Positions 1 to 11,233 are shown, counted from the first letter of the stretch. The stretch: DNA of 64,000 nt from Adiantum capillus-veneris (GCA_014529385.2 CM043969.1:69140676-69204675), one strand, 5' to 3'. Numbers and translations: made by a program. Notes: a model not told the origin generated them from the sequence alone.

Positions 1-853
1 TTCGAGCTCGTTTTTGCTATAGGCATGCACACTAGGTGTTATGGGCCCTAGTCTTTAGCAAAGGCTTACTTGGAGCGGCATGAAAATTCATGAAGTTGAT
101 AGCTTACGAAGCATTTTACACCACATGTGCAATATCTCTATGATATTTAGTGTGGATCTACCAACCTACATACGAGTTGATGGTTCGGTATGGGTGGCTT
201 GTAGATAACAACTCACTACAATACTACCACTCTTGCCAAGACGGAAAGGCAATTGGTAAGTATTAATCTAGTGCTAAAGGATACACTATGAGCATACGGT
301 AGCAAAAAGCAACCCAAATGGAAAGATTATCTTTCTGGTTTGGAGTTTGTTTATCATGATGCAAAGCATGTTGCGACTAAGTTTAGTTCCTGCATGTTTA
401 TGTCATGTTTTCAACCTTGATCTCCGTTACGGTGGGGTTGCAAAAATGGCAGCAAGTCAAGGACTTCGTACACGCTGATGAGTTATGTCAGCAGGTGAAA
501 GTTGAGAAGATGTATTTCTAAATGCTCCAATTTCTCTAGAAGTCTGATTTTTGGTCATTCATCTAGACACCTCTTAGTAGTGGTAACTTGTTTACAATAC
601 TCAAGTGAGTTATAAATAGAGTCTACATACTATGTTGGATTTAAGCCAATTACATCAACATGTGCATAGGGATAACAATGTGGAAAATCAAGATGTTTCT
701 CTTGGTTTCATTGAACCTCCTATTGAATTGTGTATTGGCTACATGAACAGCTGGACCTTTGAGAGGTGCCACTCTGCAAAACATTAGTGTTCTTGAGAAG
801 ATATTACCACTTTTGTTTTCGAGGACGAAAACACTTCTCCAAGGGGAGAGTAA
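1..853 (+). pseudogene. Ty3/gypsy integrase C-terminal remnant
   Basis: Decayed 3' end of a gypsy pol gene. Around 310-410 one frame reads KQPKWKDYLSGLEFVYHDAK followed by HVATKF. This matches the segment after the integrase core in which the target-site region reads W..LP.AEFAYN...H..T...PF. The tail ends EDENTSPRGE then stop at 851-853, the usual acidic gypsy pol terminus. Stops and frameshifts separate these islands, so it is not functional. The upstream part of the element lies outside the window. The last bases, AAGGGGAGAG at 841-850, double as a polypurine tract before the LTR. Confidence 0.6.
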
Positions 854-1300
854 TGTAATGCCAAGGGCAAACTCAAGGGGGGGTCATGAACCAAGGCCAA
901 GGGCCGGATGCTAGATGTGGACAGGGGATTCTAAGTATGGATGGCCAACGGCCTATATTATGGGTAGGGTGAAGAATCCTTTATGGTAGCTCCCTCAGTC
1001 TTACAATACTCCTTGATCGAGAGAGAGCTCCTCCTTCTCCATGACTTCTCACATGCAACCTCCGCTAAATTTAGGACCACACCTTGCTTTTCTTAGAATA
1101 GCTCTGATATCGCTGCGAGACTAGGGAGTATGTAACCTATCTCACCTCCTAGTCTCTTTCCCCTTATATAGACAAACCCCCGAGCTCAATTTAGACTCGC
1201 CCTTGGCCTCTAGGCCCTTCGCTTGACATATGTTGTGAATAAGAAGGATATTCTTCTATTATGTAAGATTTTAGACATACAAAAATCCTCCTTATGTCTC
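854..1300 (+). repeat. LTR of the 5'-edge gypsy element (right end uncertain)
   Basis: The LTR starts TGTAATGCC directly after the purine tract and pol stop. It is G/C-rich early and carries a TATA-like CTTATATAGAC near 1162-1172, expected of an LTR promoter, followed by a T-rich stretch. I cannot fix the 3' boundary because no second LTR is present in the window. Confidence 0.4.
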
Positions 1301-2785
1301 CCACTGCAAGCATTTTTAATAAAAAAACTAGAAGGAACTCATTTCCTCTTCATTAGTCTATAAGGAGGATTCCCTCCAATCTCAATTGGCTCTAGGCTAA
1401 GCTGAGGAAAACAGTGTCCCCTATGTGTAGGGGTACCATTATCCCTCCTTAGCGCTTAGAATAAATATATATCACTTTTTTTAATACCTACAAAAGGCAA
1501 ATTAAGGGAGATTACACACTGCAAAATTCAAATGGGCCCTCGTCCATGGTCATATGAAAATGGGAGGTTGGGGAGTAATGTGTGTCGTTAAACATTGCCA
1601 TTGTAAAATAGATGAAAAGGGATGGATATTCTACGTCTTGATTGGTGAAGGGTAAATGGCTATGAGTGGACTCTAGTTGGGCAATGTTACTCCTCCATCC
1701 AGACAAGGCTCTGATTTGGTGCTTAGTTCTCTCCAAGAATGTTTTTTCTAACTACAAAGAAAAAGCATAAACTTAAACTCTCACAATTTTTAGGTCAAAA
1801 TTTGAAGGAGGTATGTTGCAACAATTTTGGATGCATTTGTTTGAGTGGAATTTTCTGGAGATGCTATTTCAGAAGGGAAGGAAAATGATGAGGGACTCTA
1901 AAGAAAAAGTAAAAAGTGCAGATAATTTTTCTGGTTGCGGAGATATTTGTGTATGTTGCACATCTCTCTCTCTCTTACACGCAAGAGGGATTTGCCAGGT
2001 GTGTGTATTTGGGTTTGCACATAGACGACACAGAGGGGAAGGAAGCGACGATGAAATGGGCGATGCAACAGGATAGAGGGGGAATCGAGGACCGGGAGTA
2101 GGCGTGCAAGAGAGAGGGTAGTTTTTGGAGCAGTGTGCATGGCTGCTATAGGCAGGCTTGCGCATGCCACTTCTCTCTGCCATGAACCCGTTGCAAGTTA
2201 GCTATGTGCAGGTTCCATGTTGCACCATGCACTCTGATGATCCAGAGCTCGCGTAGATTGAATCAGCTTCGCCATGGCCTCCAGTCTCTTTCTTTCTCGA
2301 ACTCTCCCATCATACAGTGAGGGGTGTGCTTCCTCTGCAAGGCCATGTAGGCCTCTTCTCTCTCGCACGAACGTGCTGTAGGGCAGCTCCGTACAGGCGT
2401 CTTTGCACTGGGCCTTTGTAGGGTAGCTAAGTGTAGGCTGGAGGCAGTGGGGAATATGGGAGGAGCGCGCAGAGGGGACTGAGAGCGGTCGATGGACGAG
2501 GGCTATAGGGAGGGGAGGAAAGGGACGCGGAGTAGTGCATGGAGGGGACTTGGGAATGGAGGTCAAGCTAAGATAGGGAGTAATCTTAGTAGATTCCACT
2601 TAATACAAATGCAATAGACCTAGTATATGAAGGATATAGGGGTGGTCGCAAGACAACCTATAGCATATTATTGGTTTTTACCATGGAAAGCTTAGAACCT
2701 AGCCCATATTTTGCAATTTCTCTAGGCTAGTGTGATGTGATACCATTGGTGTCCAGACTGCAACTAGTAAGAGACGGCATCTCAT
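1301..2785. other. No recognisable gene
   Basis: Open frames of 60-133 codons occur on both strands (for example minus 2198-2599), but they overlap each other in conflicting frames and contain nothing I recognise. A short TCTC run sits near 1967. I see no RNA gene or mobile-element terminus here. Confidence 0.5.
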
Positions 2786-2990
2786 GAGTACCATTGTTTG
2801 GAAAAAACCTTTATCCCAAACATACACAAACCCCTCTAAGCCAATCCTTAAGTGGAAATTTTGTAAATTAAACTATATTTTTATCTATATTTACACATTT
2901 TTTTTGCAAAATCCAAGCGAGAAATTTTCCCTTGATGACAGGTTCAAGGCTAAGCTGAGACACATTCTGTGAACTCTGCTAGTGACACTA
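2786..2990. mobile_element. Degenerate MITE related to the one at 3996-4210
   Basis: Shares sequence order with the intact MITE: a GTTTGGAAAAAAC-like left end, a middle containing GGAAATTTTGTAAATTAAAC, and a right part AAGCTGAGACACATTCTGTGAACTC. The latter aligns to GAGCTGAGACACATTTTTCCCGAACACT of the intact copy. The termini have diverged and no target-site duplication is obvious. Confidence 0.4.
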
Positions 2991-3670
2991 GTCTCATTAG
3001 GCAGTCGATGGTGCAAAGGGGCATAATGGGCGATATCGTAATGTGTAAGAGGGTGGTCTCATATGCTTGATAATTTGGAGGAACTTACAAAAAGAAGGGC
3101 CCTTCAAAAAGCGTTGCCACGACCACATATAGTGGAAAAAACGCAACAGCCACTGGTTCATGGCCTGCCGTTACATGCACGACAAACATAAGCATAACGA
3201 CGTGGAGACTCTTGACCACCCTATCAAGTGGTCGAGCTATCTGCTAACCGTGAGGCGAATGCAAGTAAGCGATACCATTTGGCAATACCACTATCGAGTG
3301 TATGTGCCCGCAACTCTGAGTTAGAAGGCTAGATAGAGACGGTTTTAGATGGTTTATGGGAAGACCGTCTAAGCAGCCTAGGTGTAAGTGTGAACTCAAA
3401 ACACGAGATAAGAATGAGAAAGAAAGGTAGCAAATGGCTTTTTGTGGCTGTTGTAGGCCTAGCCCAGTGCCGCCCATTTTGTTAGTGAGGTGTCACCTCC
3501 GACGCGTCGAGAGAGGGAGACGTGTATAGTTCTTGTGTGTGTGCGGCGTGCGCGTCCGTGCGTGTGTGTGGACACTATTTGTGCGGGTCTTTCCAGCCAG
3601 GAGTTCTAGCATTCGCAGCAGCAGCAGCAATTTCTCTTACTTTCCTCCCTACAGCACGCTCCTCATTACA
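2991..3670. other. Intergenic region upstream of the PRXL2B-like gene
   Basis: No gene seen. From about 3513 the strand becomes GT/CT-rich, with GTGTGTGTGCGGCGTGCG and GCAGCAGCAGCA motifs. It probably holds the promoter and 5' leader of the downstream gene, but no clear TATA box is visible. Confidence 0.35.
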
Positions 3671-3675
3671 ACCAG

Positions 3676-3742
3676 GTGAGTGTGTGTGTGTGTACACGCG
3701 CACACGCGCATTCGTGCGTGTGTGTGTGAGAGAGAGAGAGAG
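3676..3742 (+). repeat. (GT)n / (GA)n microsatellites in the 5' leader
   Basis: A GT run at about 3676-3691, a CACGCG-rich spacer, then GTGTGTGTGT followed by GAGAGAGAGAGAG ending near 3742. It lies 60 bp before the start codon at 3800, so it would fall in the leader or core promoter. Confidence 0.6.
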
Positions 3743-3799
3743 GTTTTTGTTGGCGCTTTTCTGCCTGAGGTGCTATCCCGTTGTGCCATATCAACAGCT

Positions 3800-6700
3800 A
3801 TGGCATCGGAAAAGGGATCAACAACCGTAGCTGATGCCATAAAGGACATAGAACTCGAGAAGGTGCAAGGTCCCTCTGATGCGAAGTCTGTCAAAGTTGG
3901 CTCTTTCTGGCAAGATCAGGTGCACGTTACTCTTTGCTAGTTGTGAATTTGCGCTAGCTTTTGTTTACACTGTGATGTGAACGCTTGCTTGGAAATAGTG
4001 TCCGGGAAAAATCATTATTTTAAACATATACAATTCCTTTCCTTGAATTTGCCAAGAGGAAAATTTTAAAACTTACGTGTATTTTTGGAGTTTTTACACT
4101 ATTTTTCTCTACTTTGGGGCGGAATTTATCCTTTTCCCCTTGCCCTCAACTGGCATTTTGTAATTGAAAATGGCACGATATTGAGCTGAGACACATTTTT
4201 CCCGAACACTGCTTGGAAACGGCTTGTGCTTAGAGAGAGAGGATTGATGAGTGTATGTGTCCTTCATAGGGGAGGCACCGATTTGGTAGTTACTTAAGTT
4301 TGTCGTTGACATTGTTGAGGATGAAGATTGATGGAGGAGCATGGAGATTAAAGCTGTCAATCGTAAGAATAATTGGTGAAAAGAGCCAGTGTGGTAGTTA
4401 TGATTGTGATTTGGGTACATGGATGTTTGGATACAATCACGGACATGTACATATGAAGAGGGGTGATTTATGTGAACTCGGAGTTAGTGGTGGTACCAAA
4501 AAATAATGGGTTTGCAGTTGGCCTAGTCATAGTATTGCAATTATGGTATAATACCACACTCTTCAATATCATGACTTCCTATTATGCATGTCTACAGAAC
4601 TTTTCCAGTAATTAGTTGGCTCCATTATCACAAAATAGAGCAAGTTAACACTAGTTTGGTAACATAACAGCGCATAAAAGTGTTCTTTTAGGGTTTTGGA
4701 CAAAAATTCAATACTCCTTGTATATGTTTCACTAAATATTATCACCTCCTTTCAACTGGCTTGTGCTAGCTTAATGGTGTTGCAATGGAGTTATGACTAT
4801 TTATAAAGTTAAGTATTGTTACATGAGCTTGATCAAACGAAAAACTTGGCTTCCACATTGTGGCCATCACAGTCTCTTTGAAAAGTATGCACTTAAAGTT
4901 AAATTGGTATTGTATGCCTAGGTTTGGACCTAAGCTATAGGTTGATCATGGTAAAATGAAAGGAATTGAGCAATATTTGACATGATACATTTCTAACACA
5001 AAATGAGTCCCATTTTTGTAAAATGGATTTTTTCTCGACTGTGTCGTTAGCTATTGGGAGTAATAGGTGCCCCAAAACTCAAGGAAGATGCAATATATAA
5101 TGATAAGTCTATATGTACAATCAAACTTGCCTTTCTATTGCAACTATTGCATACACATTGCCAAAAAATCGATCAAAGTGTGAAATTTGTCCATAAATTT
5201 GTATGGCATGATTTTCATAAATAGGCAATAGAGTATCCATGCATTAGAAGCATTTGAAAACCTTTACAATGACAAAAGCTACTTATGTAACACCCTAGAA
5301 CGCATTAAGAAGTGTTTTAGGGTGATCTATGGCCAAAGTTATGAGTAATGTACAAAAACAGCCCATGTTTTTTGGCACAGTTTAGGTTGGAAAATACTCA
5401 TGAAAGACAATGCTAGAGGTGGATTCCATAGCCCAAAAAAATTTTAAATTTTTTTAAGGTCATAAGCTATCTTTGTGGATATCAAACACATCTCATTGGC
5501 ATCTCTTGTAGTAATTCTAGTAAATTGCTTGGTTAAGAGGACAGAAAAGTGTCATGTTACCAATTTAGTGTTGATGGACTCCAAAGTTGGTTATGTGGCC
5601 TTGAACTAAGAATGGAGGCTATTAAATTATAACCTTTAACTATCAATGATGATCATAATGTAGAGTCAAGTTTTCCTTTGCAACCTCATGATGCCTTTTA
5701 AATTGTGCTCTGTGAAGTGAAGCTTTTTTTCTGCACACTTTACCCTTTCTTATAGGGATGACATTCATGTTTGGCTTGCGCTTTTGTTTTATTGAGCTTG
5801 TGATTCAGTTTTTTGTCTGCTTGCTTTGCACCTCTTTACATATCTTTGTGTGGCTTGAAGTGATATGTTGGGAGTGTGTGCGCTTTCTAACTAATGTCAA
5901 GGATTCAGCTAAGTTTAAAAAACAATTTGGGCTGATGTATTATTTTTACCAATGCTTTGGAATGGGCGTGTATGATGTAAGGCTAATATTGCTGGAAAAT
6001 CAATAAAGTTTTTGGTTTTTGTGTTTTTATTTAAACAGACCGTAGTTATTCATGTTTTGCGGAGGTTTGGATGCAAGCTATGCAGACACAATGCTTTGGA
6101 GCTGCAGAAGATTGTTCCCACACTCGAGGCCCACAATGTTCGTGTTGTTTCTGTTGGTATGTCCTCTACAAGTCTTCAAGGAATGTGATGTTGGGGTGTC
6201 TTGTTTTGAGTTGAACTTGCATTCCCGATGTTGATGTTATTGGAATCAATGCTACGTGCAAACTCGCTTGCATGGTCATGAGAATGTTTGCAAACAGTTG
6301 CAGCATGCCTAGCATGTGTCTGCATTTGTCAACCTTACAGGATGAATGTTGGGTTATGCGCGACATAACATGAGTACATTGGATGCATTTTTCTGCAAAC
6401 TTGGCATTCTCAATCAAAAATGCTGGAATGCAACAAATTCTTTGAACTATGATTGCTATGAGAAGGATATTTAGGAAAGGTTTTAAACCGGTGTTTCCTC
6501 TTGCATAAATCTTTAATGTAAATGCAAAGGGCACTTAACATAATAGATGCCTCTGCGTAATTAGGAGCTTTTGCAGTTCTTTCAAGGCAAGAGCAATTAA
6601 GAGGTGTAAGCATTTACAGATTTCGACAGAGAAGCTCATGAATGTTGAATTGTTTGATCATGTGGTATGAAGGAATCTTGACTGCATTTTTTAATTTTTT

Positions 6701-6931
6701 CTAATATCCCTGACTTGCTATGCAGGAATTGAGAAACTTGGTGTTGAGGAGTTCCAACAGGGTGGCTTTTGGGATAGAGAGCTTTACATTGATAATGGCA
6801 AGAAGATTCACCAGGCACTTAGCATAAAATCAGTAGGGATTCTTAGCACAGCCAAGATGCTTTTTGATGTGAAGGATGCTTTGAAGAAAGTCAGTGTTCC
6901 CGGAAACTTGAAGGGTGATGGACGGTGAGTA

Positions 6932-6987
<56 letters not shown>

Positions 6988-7274
6988 AAGGTTCCTGTGA
7001 TACTGGAAATTCGCTTCTTCTTCTTCGTTCCCTCTCTGGACATAACCTTTTTATCACACACTCATTCGTGTGCTTGTGTGTTGGTTGCTTTCTTTGCAGA
7101 CAATTGGGTGCAACTTTTGTGATTGCAAAGGGAGGGACAATGCTAATGGATCACAGGCAGAAAGATTTTGCCGATCATCCATCTTCGCAGTCCATTCTCG
7201 AGGCTTGTGGGGTTGATCAAAAGGACTTCCCCAGCAACTTAAACAGTGAACCTGAAAACGTAGTGTGCAATTGA
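3800..7274 (+). CDS. PRXL2B: PRXL2B-like thioredoxin-fold protein (prostamide/prostaglandin F synthase type), 4 exons
   Basis: Four exons join cleanly with GT..AG introns: 3800-3919, 6039-6156, 6726-6924 and 7100-7274. They give 612 nt, 203 residues plus stop, about the usual family length. Exon 2 begins TVVIHVLRRFGCKLCR, which is the conserved family start with the redox CxxC at Cys52/Cys55. Then come LELQKIVPTLEAHNVRVV, a GVEEFQQGGFWDRELYID block, GNLKGDGRQLGATFVIAKGG and an IL.ACG end, all as in the PRXL2/AhpC-TSA-like family. These proteins are thiol oxidoreductases; animal PRXL2B reduces prostaglandin H2-type endoperoxides, but a plant substrate is unknown. No signal peptide or membrane segment is visible, so cytosolic is likely. 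The start ATG at 3800 is chosen because it leads the only frame into exon 2. Intron 1 (2.1 kb) holds a MITE and otherwise no recognisable gene; intron 3 begins with a CT tract. A decayed paralog follows at 8.2-10.7 kb. Confidence 0.88.
3996..4210. mobile_element. 215-bp MITE in intron 1, probable Mutator-like
   Basis: The termini AGTGTCCGGGAAAAAT and ATTTTTCCCGAACACT are inverted repeats of 16 bp with one mismatch. The flanks GCTTGGAAA (3987-3995) and GCTTGGAAA (4211-4219) are a perfect 9-bp target duplication, a length typical of Mutator-like elements. The element is AT-rich and has no coding capacity. The paralogous intron at about 8430-8460 has the single-copy target without the element. 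Confidence 0.8.
6934..6983 (+). repeat. (CT)n tract at the start of intron 3
   Basis: About 25 CT units beginning roughly 10 bases after the splice donor GTGAGT at 6925. The paralog has a CT tract in the same position after GTGAATACAA, at 10,629-10,662, so the tract predates the duplication. Confidence 0.9.
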
Positions 7275-7374
7275 AAGCTCTCTTGCTGAGATACCTTGAT
7301 TATTCCGCATAGTTTTGGTGATCTAGCAAAGAGGAGTGACAGAAAAGTACTGTGTACAAAGTACGTGCTTGTAA

Positions 7375-7380
7375 AATAAA
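7375..7380 (+). terminator. Polyadenylation signal AATAAA
   Basis: AATAAA lies 101 bases after the PRXL2B-like stop codon, a normal distance for a plant 3' UTR signal. The GT-rich stretch just upstream (GTGTACAAAGTACGTGCTTG) also fits. Confidence 0.55.
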
Positions 7381-7461
7381 GAATTCGACTTTTCCTGATG
7401 CGCAAAGTTTGCTTTAGGTACTTTTGTCAAGGAACTAGTGTAAATTTACTTCAAGACATTG

Positions 7462-7600
7462 TTGTGCAATGGTTCAATTGGTAAAGGTACTTTATTACTC
7501 CCTTCAAGGTTGGTTCTAGCCCTTGGAGGTCTATCCCGATTAATACACCCCTCGGGAGGTAATTCGTGCGTTATGGGATTCTAAAAGGAGAAGTACCATA
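7462..7600 (+). repeat. tRNA-derived SINE-like sequence
   Basis: TGGTTCAATTGG at 7470-7481 fits a Pol III A box, and GGTTCTAGCCC at 7512-7522 resembles a B box, with about 30 bases between them. No tRNA cloverleaf or acceptor stem can be drawn, so this looks like a SINE head rather than a tRNA gene. I cannot define the 3' end. Confidence 0.4.
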
Positions 7601-8225
7601 TTATGCTTTTTGTAACAGACAAGAAATGTAAACAAGGATTATGGCAGTACCTACTTTATCAAGTATTGGTGTAGTAATGAAGATAAGCTATCAGTTTTAA
7701 TGTCTCCTTCCTCGTGTATTACATGTAGTGACAATATATATGAAAACTATTTGATGCTGTACAGAATGTGGTGCACCGTCTGTTTTTCTTTGGGTCATTA
7801 GTATATTGTAAGGGGTCACTTGCTTTATCATGCAAACCATGTACCTAGATACACTGAAACCTCGATTTGAGGTTGGAGCTAATGAAAAAAAAACTATTTA
7901 CACAATAATGATGTTGATCACTTAGCTTAATGGTGAAGTGTCATGACCATGTCTGATTATAGGTGTTATTAGGGTGGGTTCAGATGAGGGTGGTGGTAGC
8001 TCTCCAGCTTTTCATTGCCTCCGCTCGCGCTGCTCATTGCCAAGCCCCTCGCTGGATGCTCATTAACAGTGAGCGCTGTGGGCCATGCTTCTGGCTGCTC
8101 TCTCCTTCGCGCCCAGAAGTGGGCAGAAGGCATGTTGCCCATTTTAGTAGTGGACCCGGAGAGCGTGCTCTTCTTCACCTCCAATGACTGAATGCCATAG
8201 GTAGATTGGTTATGCCCTTACCTCA
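7601..8225. other. Intergenic, no gene seen
   Basis: The interval between the PRXL2B-like gene and its decayed copy. Short opposing frames around 7963-8187 overlap antisense to each other and match nothing I know. Confidence 0.45.
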
Positions 8226-9393
8226 ACATCTATGGCATCGGAAAAGGGATCAACAACCGTAGCTGGTGCCATACTGGATATAGCACTCGATACAGGATAT
8301 AGATCTTGAGAAGTGGTCTGATGTAAATTCTGTCAAAGTTGGCTCTTTTTGGCAAGATCAGGTGCAGCATGGCCGTTTGCTAGTTGTGAATTTTTGCTCT
8401 CCATGTTTTGTTTACACCGATATGAACACGCTTGCTTGGAGAAGACGTTCTATTGCTTGTGCTTATAAATGGAGAATTGATGAGTGCATGTGGATCCTTC
8501 ATGGGATATGTTGATGTTGCAGTCACTTAAAATTTTGTGACATTGTTGATGGGAGGATACGGAGACAACATTCTGTGAGTTGAAAGCATACTTGGTGAAA
8601 TGCGAGGGACTTTAAGATGTCTATCTGGTGTATGGATGTTTGCAAGTAGTGGATACAAACATGAACATGTATGCTTGAAGAGGGGATTCTTTGGGGGGGA
8701 TGGGGGAGGGCAAGGAAGACAAAACAATTTTATGGACCCCAAAATTTGGTTTTCTGGTAGAAGCATGAAGGCTTTTAAACATGACCTTACTGATCAATGG
8801 TGATTACAGTTTAAACCTCCTCTTGGTGCCCTTAGTGAGTTCAAGCTCTTTTTCTGCACAGTTTATATGTTCGTGCATCTCGTCTGGTGCTTGCTTTTGT
8901 GTTATTTAGCTCGTGGTCCTGTTTGTTTTGGCCTGATTTGAATCCCATTACCATATCTTTGTGTCATTTAAGTGATGAGGGCTGATCATTTGATTGCCTG
9001 TATTTCACAAGAAAATTTACAAATTTTCTCGTATAGGACAGCAGAATCTTTTACAATGTTTTTCATACAATGCACCGCCGGCCCTTTCCCCGTCCCATGT
9101 TTCTATGTCCTTAGTATGCCTCTATTTGAGAGACAATTAGCCTTCCTGGACCTCTCTTTCATTACCTATAATCTTGGCTAGCCATACTGGATGCAATACA
9201 AAGGCTACAGCATGCAAGGGTGAATGCATCATATTCCGTCTACCTACACCAATATCCTTAATCCTTTGCATACATCTTGAAAGCAGTCCTTCACACCCTC
9301 AATAATATGATCAGTCATCTCATATGTAGCCCATGATCGTACCTTCTCTATCCAAGACAAAGGATCTTTAGAAAAGGTATCATTTGTCAAACC

Positions 9394-9481
9394 GGGCCGG
9401 CGGTCCCCTATCCCCAATCGTACCTAGCTAGGTATGCGGGCCGGCGGTCCTATGCCCCCAATCGTATCTAGCTAAGTATGG
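9394..9481 (+). repeat. Two direct 44-bp units sharing a module with the 43.8-kb palindrome
   Basis: Units 9394-9437 and 9438-9481 both read GGGCCGGCGGTCC, then a CCCCAATCGTA core, then CTAGCTA.GTATG. The CCTAGCTAGG core is itself a palindrome. The same module forms each arm of the inverted repeat at 43,751-43,863. Confidence 0.75.
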
Positions 9482-10261
9482 GAATTATTGTGAGAATTGG
9501 TCCAAAACTTCTTGTGTTTGTTTTACAAATGCTTTTGAATGGTCATGTAAGGAAACTCGATAAAGTTGTTTTCTGTGTACTTCTGAAAACATATTGTGGT
9601 CTATTCATGTTGTGCGAAGGTTTGGATGCAAGCTATGCAGATACAATGCCTTGGAGCTGCAGAAGATTGTTCCCATACTCGAGGCCCACAATGTTTGCGT
9701 TGTTGCTATTGGGATGTCCCATACAAGGCTTCAGACTTTTAAGGAATGTGATGTTGACTACCTGCAAACTCTCTTGCAGTCCTGATGTTTATGTTGCTGG
9801 AATGAAGCTACCTGCAAACTCGCTTGCATGGTCATGGGAATGTAGGCAAACAATTGCAGCATGCCTGTATGTGCAAACCATATGGAATGAATTCTTTTAA
9901 GTGAGTTATGCGACGATAACATAAGTAATTTGATGCATTTTTCTGCAAACTTGGCATTCTCGAATACGAATGCTCAAATGCAACAAATTGTTGGAGCTAT
10001 GATTACTATGGCGATGGAAAGGATAGCTAGACAAGGTGTTAACAGCAGGTGTTCCCTCTTTCATAGATCTTGAATGGAAATGGAAAGGGATAACAGACTT
10101 CTGCAAAATTAGGAGCTTGTGCAACTGTTTTTCCACGGCTTGCTGAGAGTAATTAAGAGGTGTAAGCGAAAGCCCTAATTGGCCATGCAGGCATCGAGAA
10201 ACTTGGCGATAGGGAATTGTACATTCATAACGGCAAGAAGATAAAATCACTAGGGATTCTT

Positions 10262-10447
10262 AGCACAGCCAAGATGATTTTTTTTTTTTTTTGAGAAAAC
10301 AAGAATTGGTATTAAAAGGGTGAAGTATTTCAACAGTGCCTCGCAGGAGGGAAGAGAGGCATCCCAACAAATTACAAAGCCAAACATGAATATATCATCT
10401 TAAGTCTATCAGGGGAGTAAAATGAAAGCACAGCCAAGATGATTTTT
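10262..10447 (-). mobile_element. Retroposon insertion with poly-A tail and ~20-bp target duplication
   Basis: AGCACAGCCAAGATGATTTT occurs at 10,262 and again at 10,427. Between them lie a T run (the poly-A tail of a minus-strand insertion), GAGAAAACAAGAATTGGTAT and about 120 further bases. A long target duplication plus a poly-A tail indicates LINE-machinery insertion of a 5'-truncated LINE or SINE. It interrupts the exon 3 copy of the PRXL2B-like pseudogene. Confidence 0.7.
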
Positions 10448-10590
10448 GATGTGAAGGATGCTGCCAAGAAAGCGAGGCGTCCCAACAAATTACAAAGCCA
10501 AACATGAATACATCATCTTAAGTCTATCAGGGGAGTAAAATGAAAGCACGGCCAAGATGATTTTTGATGTGAAGGATGCTGCCAAGAAAG
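10355..10590 (+). repeat. 118-bp tandem duplication spanning retroposon end and exon 3 copy
   Basis: 10,355-10,472 and 10,473-10,590 are near-identical. Each contains the retroposon 5' part (CCCAACAAATTACAAAGCCA), its target duplication and the exonic GATGTGAAGGATGCTGCCAA. The duplication therefore happened after the retroposon inserted. Confidence 0.8.
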
Positions 10591-10625
10591 CCACAAGTTT
10601 CTGGCAAAACGGGAAAGGTGAATAC

Positions 10626-10668
<43 letters not shown>

Positions 10669-10739
10669 GTTTTTCTTTTTATTTTCGGTGCTCAGACATT
10701 GTATTTGATTTGCGGCATTGTAACTTTCTGGTCTCATAG

Positions 10740-11233
10740 GTCATTTTGGCCTTTTGAGAGGATCAGGAGAGCATATGATCACGATGGCCTCCTAGCAAAG
10801 CATTTTATACATGCCAGAGATCTGCTCGCAAAGCTTCTACTAGCAGTGATGTTCAACCGTGCCATGTGCGACTGATACTTGGAGTTTGTCTACTATCGTA
10901 CCTATGGAGCCTGGGAACTACCGCACTATTATGGTTGGACAAAGAAGAAGATGGAGATGGAGCAAGAGCACTCTTCAATTGCATAAATGAGAGAATGACC
11001 TATTTTAGGTTTAGATTGACTTTTATATGGGTTCTCCATTCACATTTGAACAGTCACACTTAGCCAATCTTACCAAAACATCATAGGTTCCAGTTATAGA
11101 GTGCGCCACTCATTGGCGATCACTGTTAACCATTGTGACCCGACCGACAAGCCCGGCCAATAACATAATACACTACTAGCGGGTCCGACAAGCCCGGTCC
11201 ATGGTTACATACAAGGTGGTCGCTTGGTGGTAA
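10740..11233 (-). repeat. Candidate solo LTR replacing the pseudogene 3' end
   Basis: On the minus strand a purine tract GGAAGGGGGGCA is followed by TGTTACCACC, the form of a polypurine tract plus LTR start. A TATA-like CCATATAAAAGTC lies about 200 bp in (plus 11,020-11,032). CAAGCCCGG motifs recur at about 11,149 and 11,192. No partner LTR or coding region is visible. Confidence 0.35.

Larger units (their letters stand above)
8226..10662 (+). pseudogene. Decayed tandem copy of the PRXL2B-like gene
   Basis: A segmental duplication including introns, not a retrocopy. The exon 1 copy starts ATGGCATCGGAAAAGGGATC at 8232 but runs into a stop after 25 codons because a GGATATAG block is duplicated. 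Intron 1 sequence following GGCAAGATCAGGTGCA aligns to the parent. Exon 2 (about 9600-9715) keeps RRFGCKLCRYNALELQKIVP, yet the acceptor AG became AT (AAACAT) and the donor GGTATG became GGGATG, so both splice sites are lost. The exon 3 copy (from 10,191) has in-frame deletions and is split by a retroposon. Exon 4 is absent; unrelated LTR-like sequence follows the CT tract at 10,629-10,662. Non-functional. Confidence 0.85.

Noticed and set aside
1869..2599. Minus-strand ORFs of 90-133 codons as genes
   Set aside because: They overlap other frames on both strands, have low-complexity Pro/Ser/His composition and match no family I recognise.
4109..4506. Intron 1 ORFs of the PRXL2B-like gene
   Set aside because: Part lies over the MITE and the rest has no protein similarity; the paralogous intron does not conserve either frame.
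7462..7540. A tRNA gene
   Set aside because: A and B box-like motifs exist, but no acceptor, anticodon or T stem can be formed.
9478..9900. 140-codon plus-strand ORF as a gene
   Set aside because: It reads the exon 2 copy of the PRXL2B-like pseudogene in the wrong frame; the true frame gives RRFGCKLCRYNALELQ.
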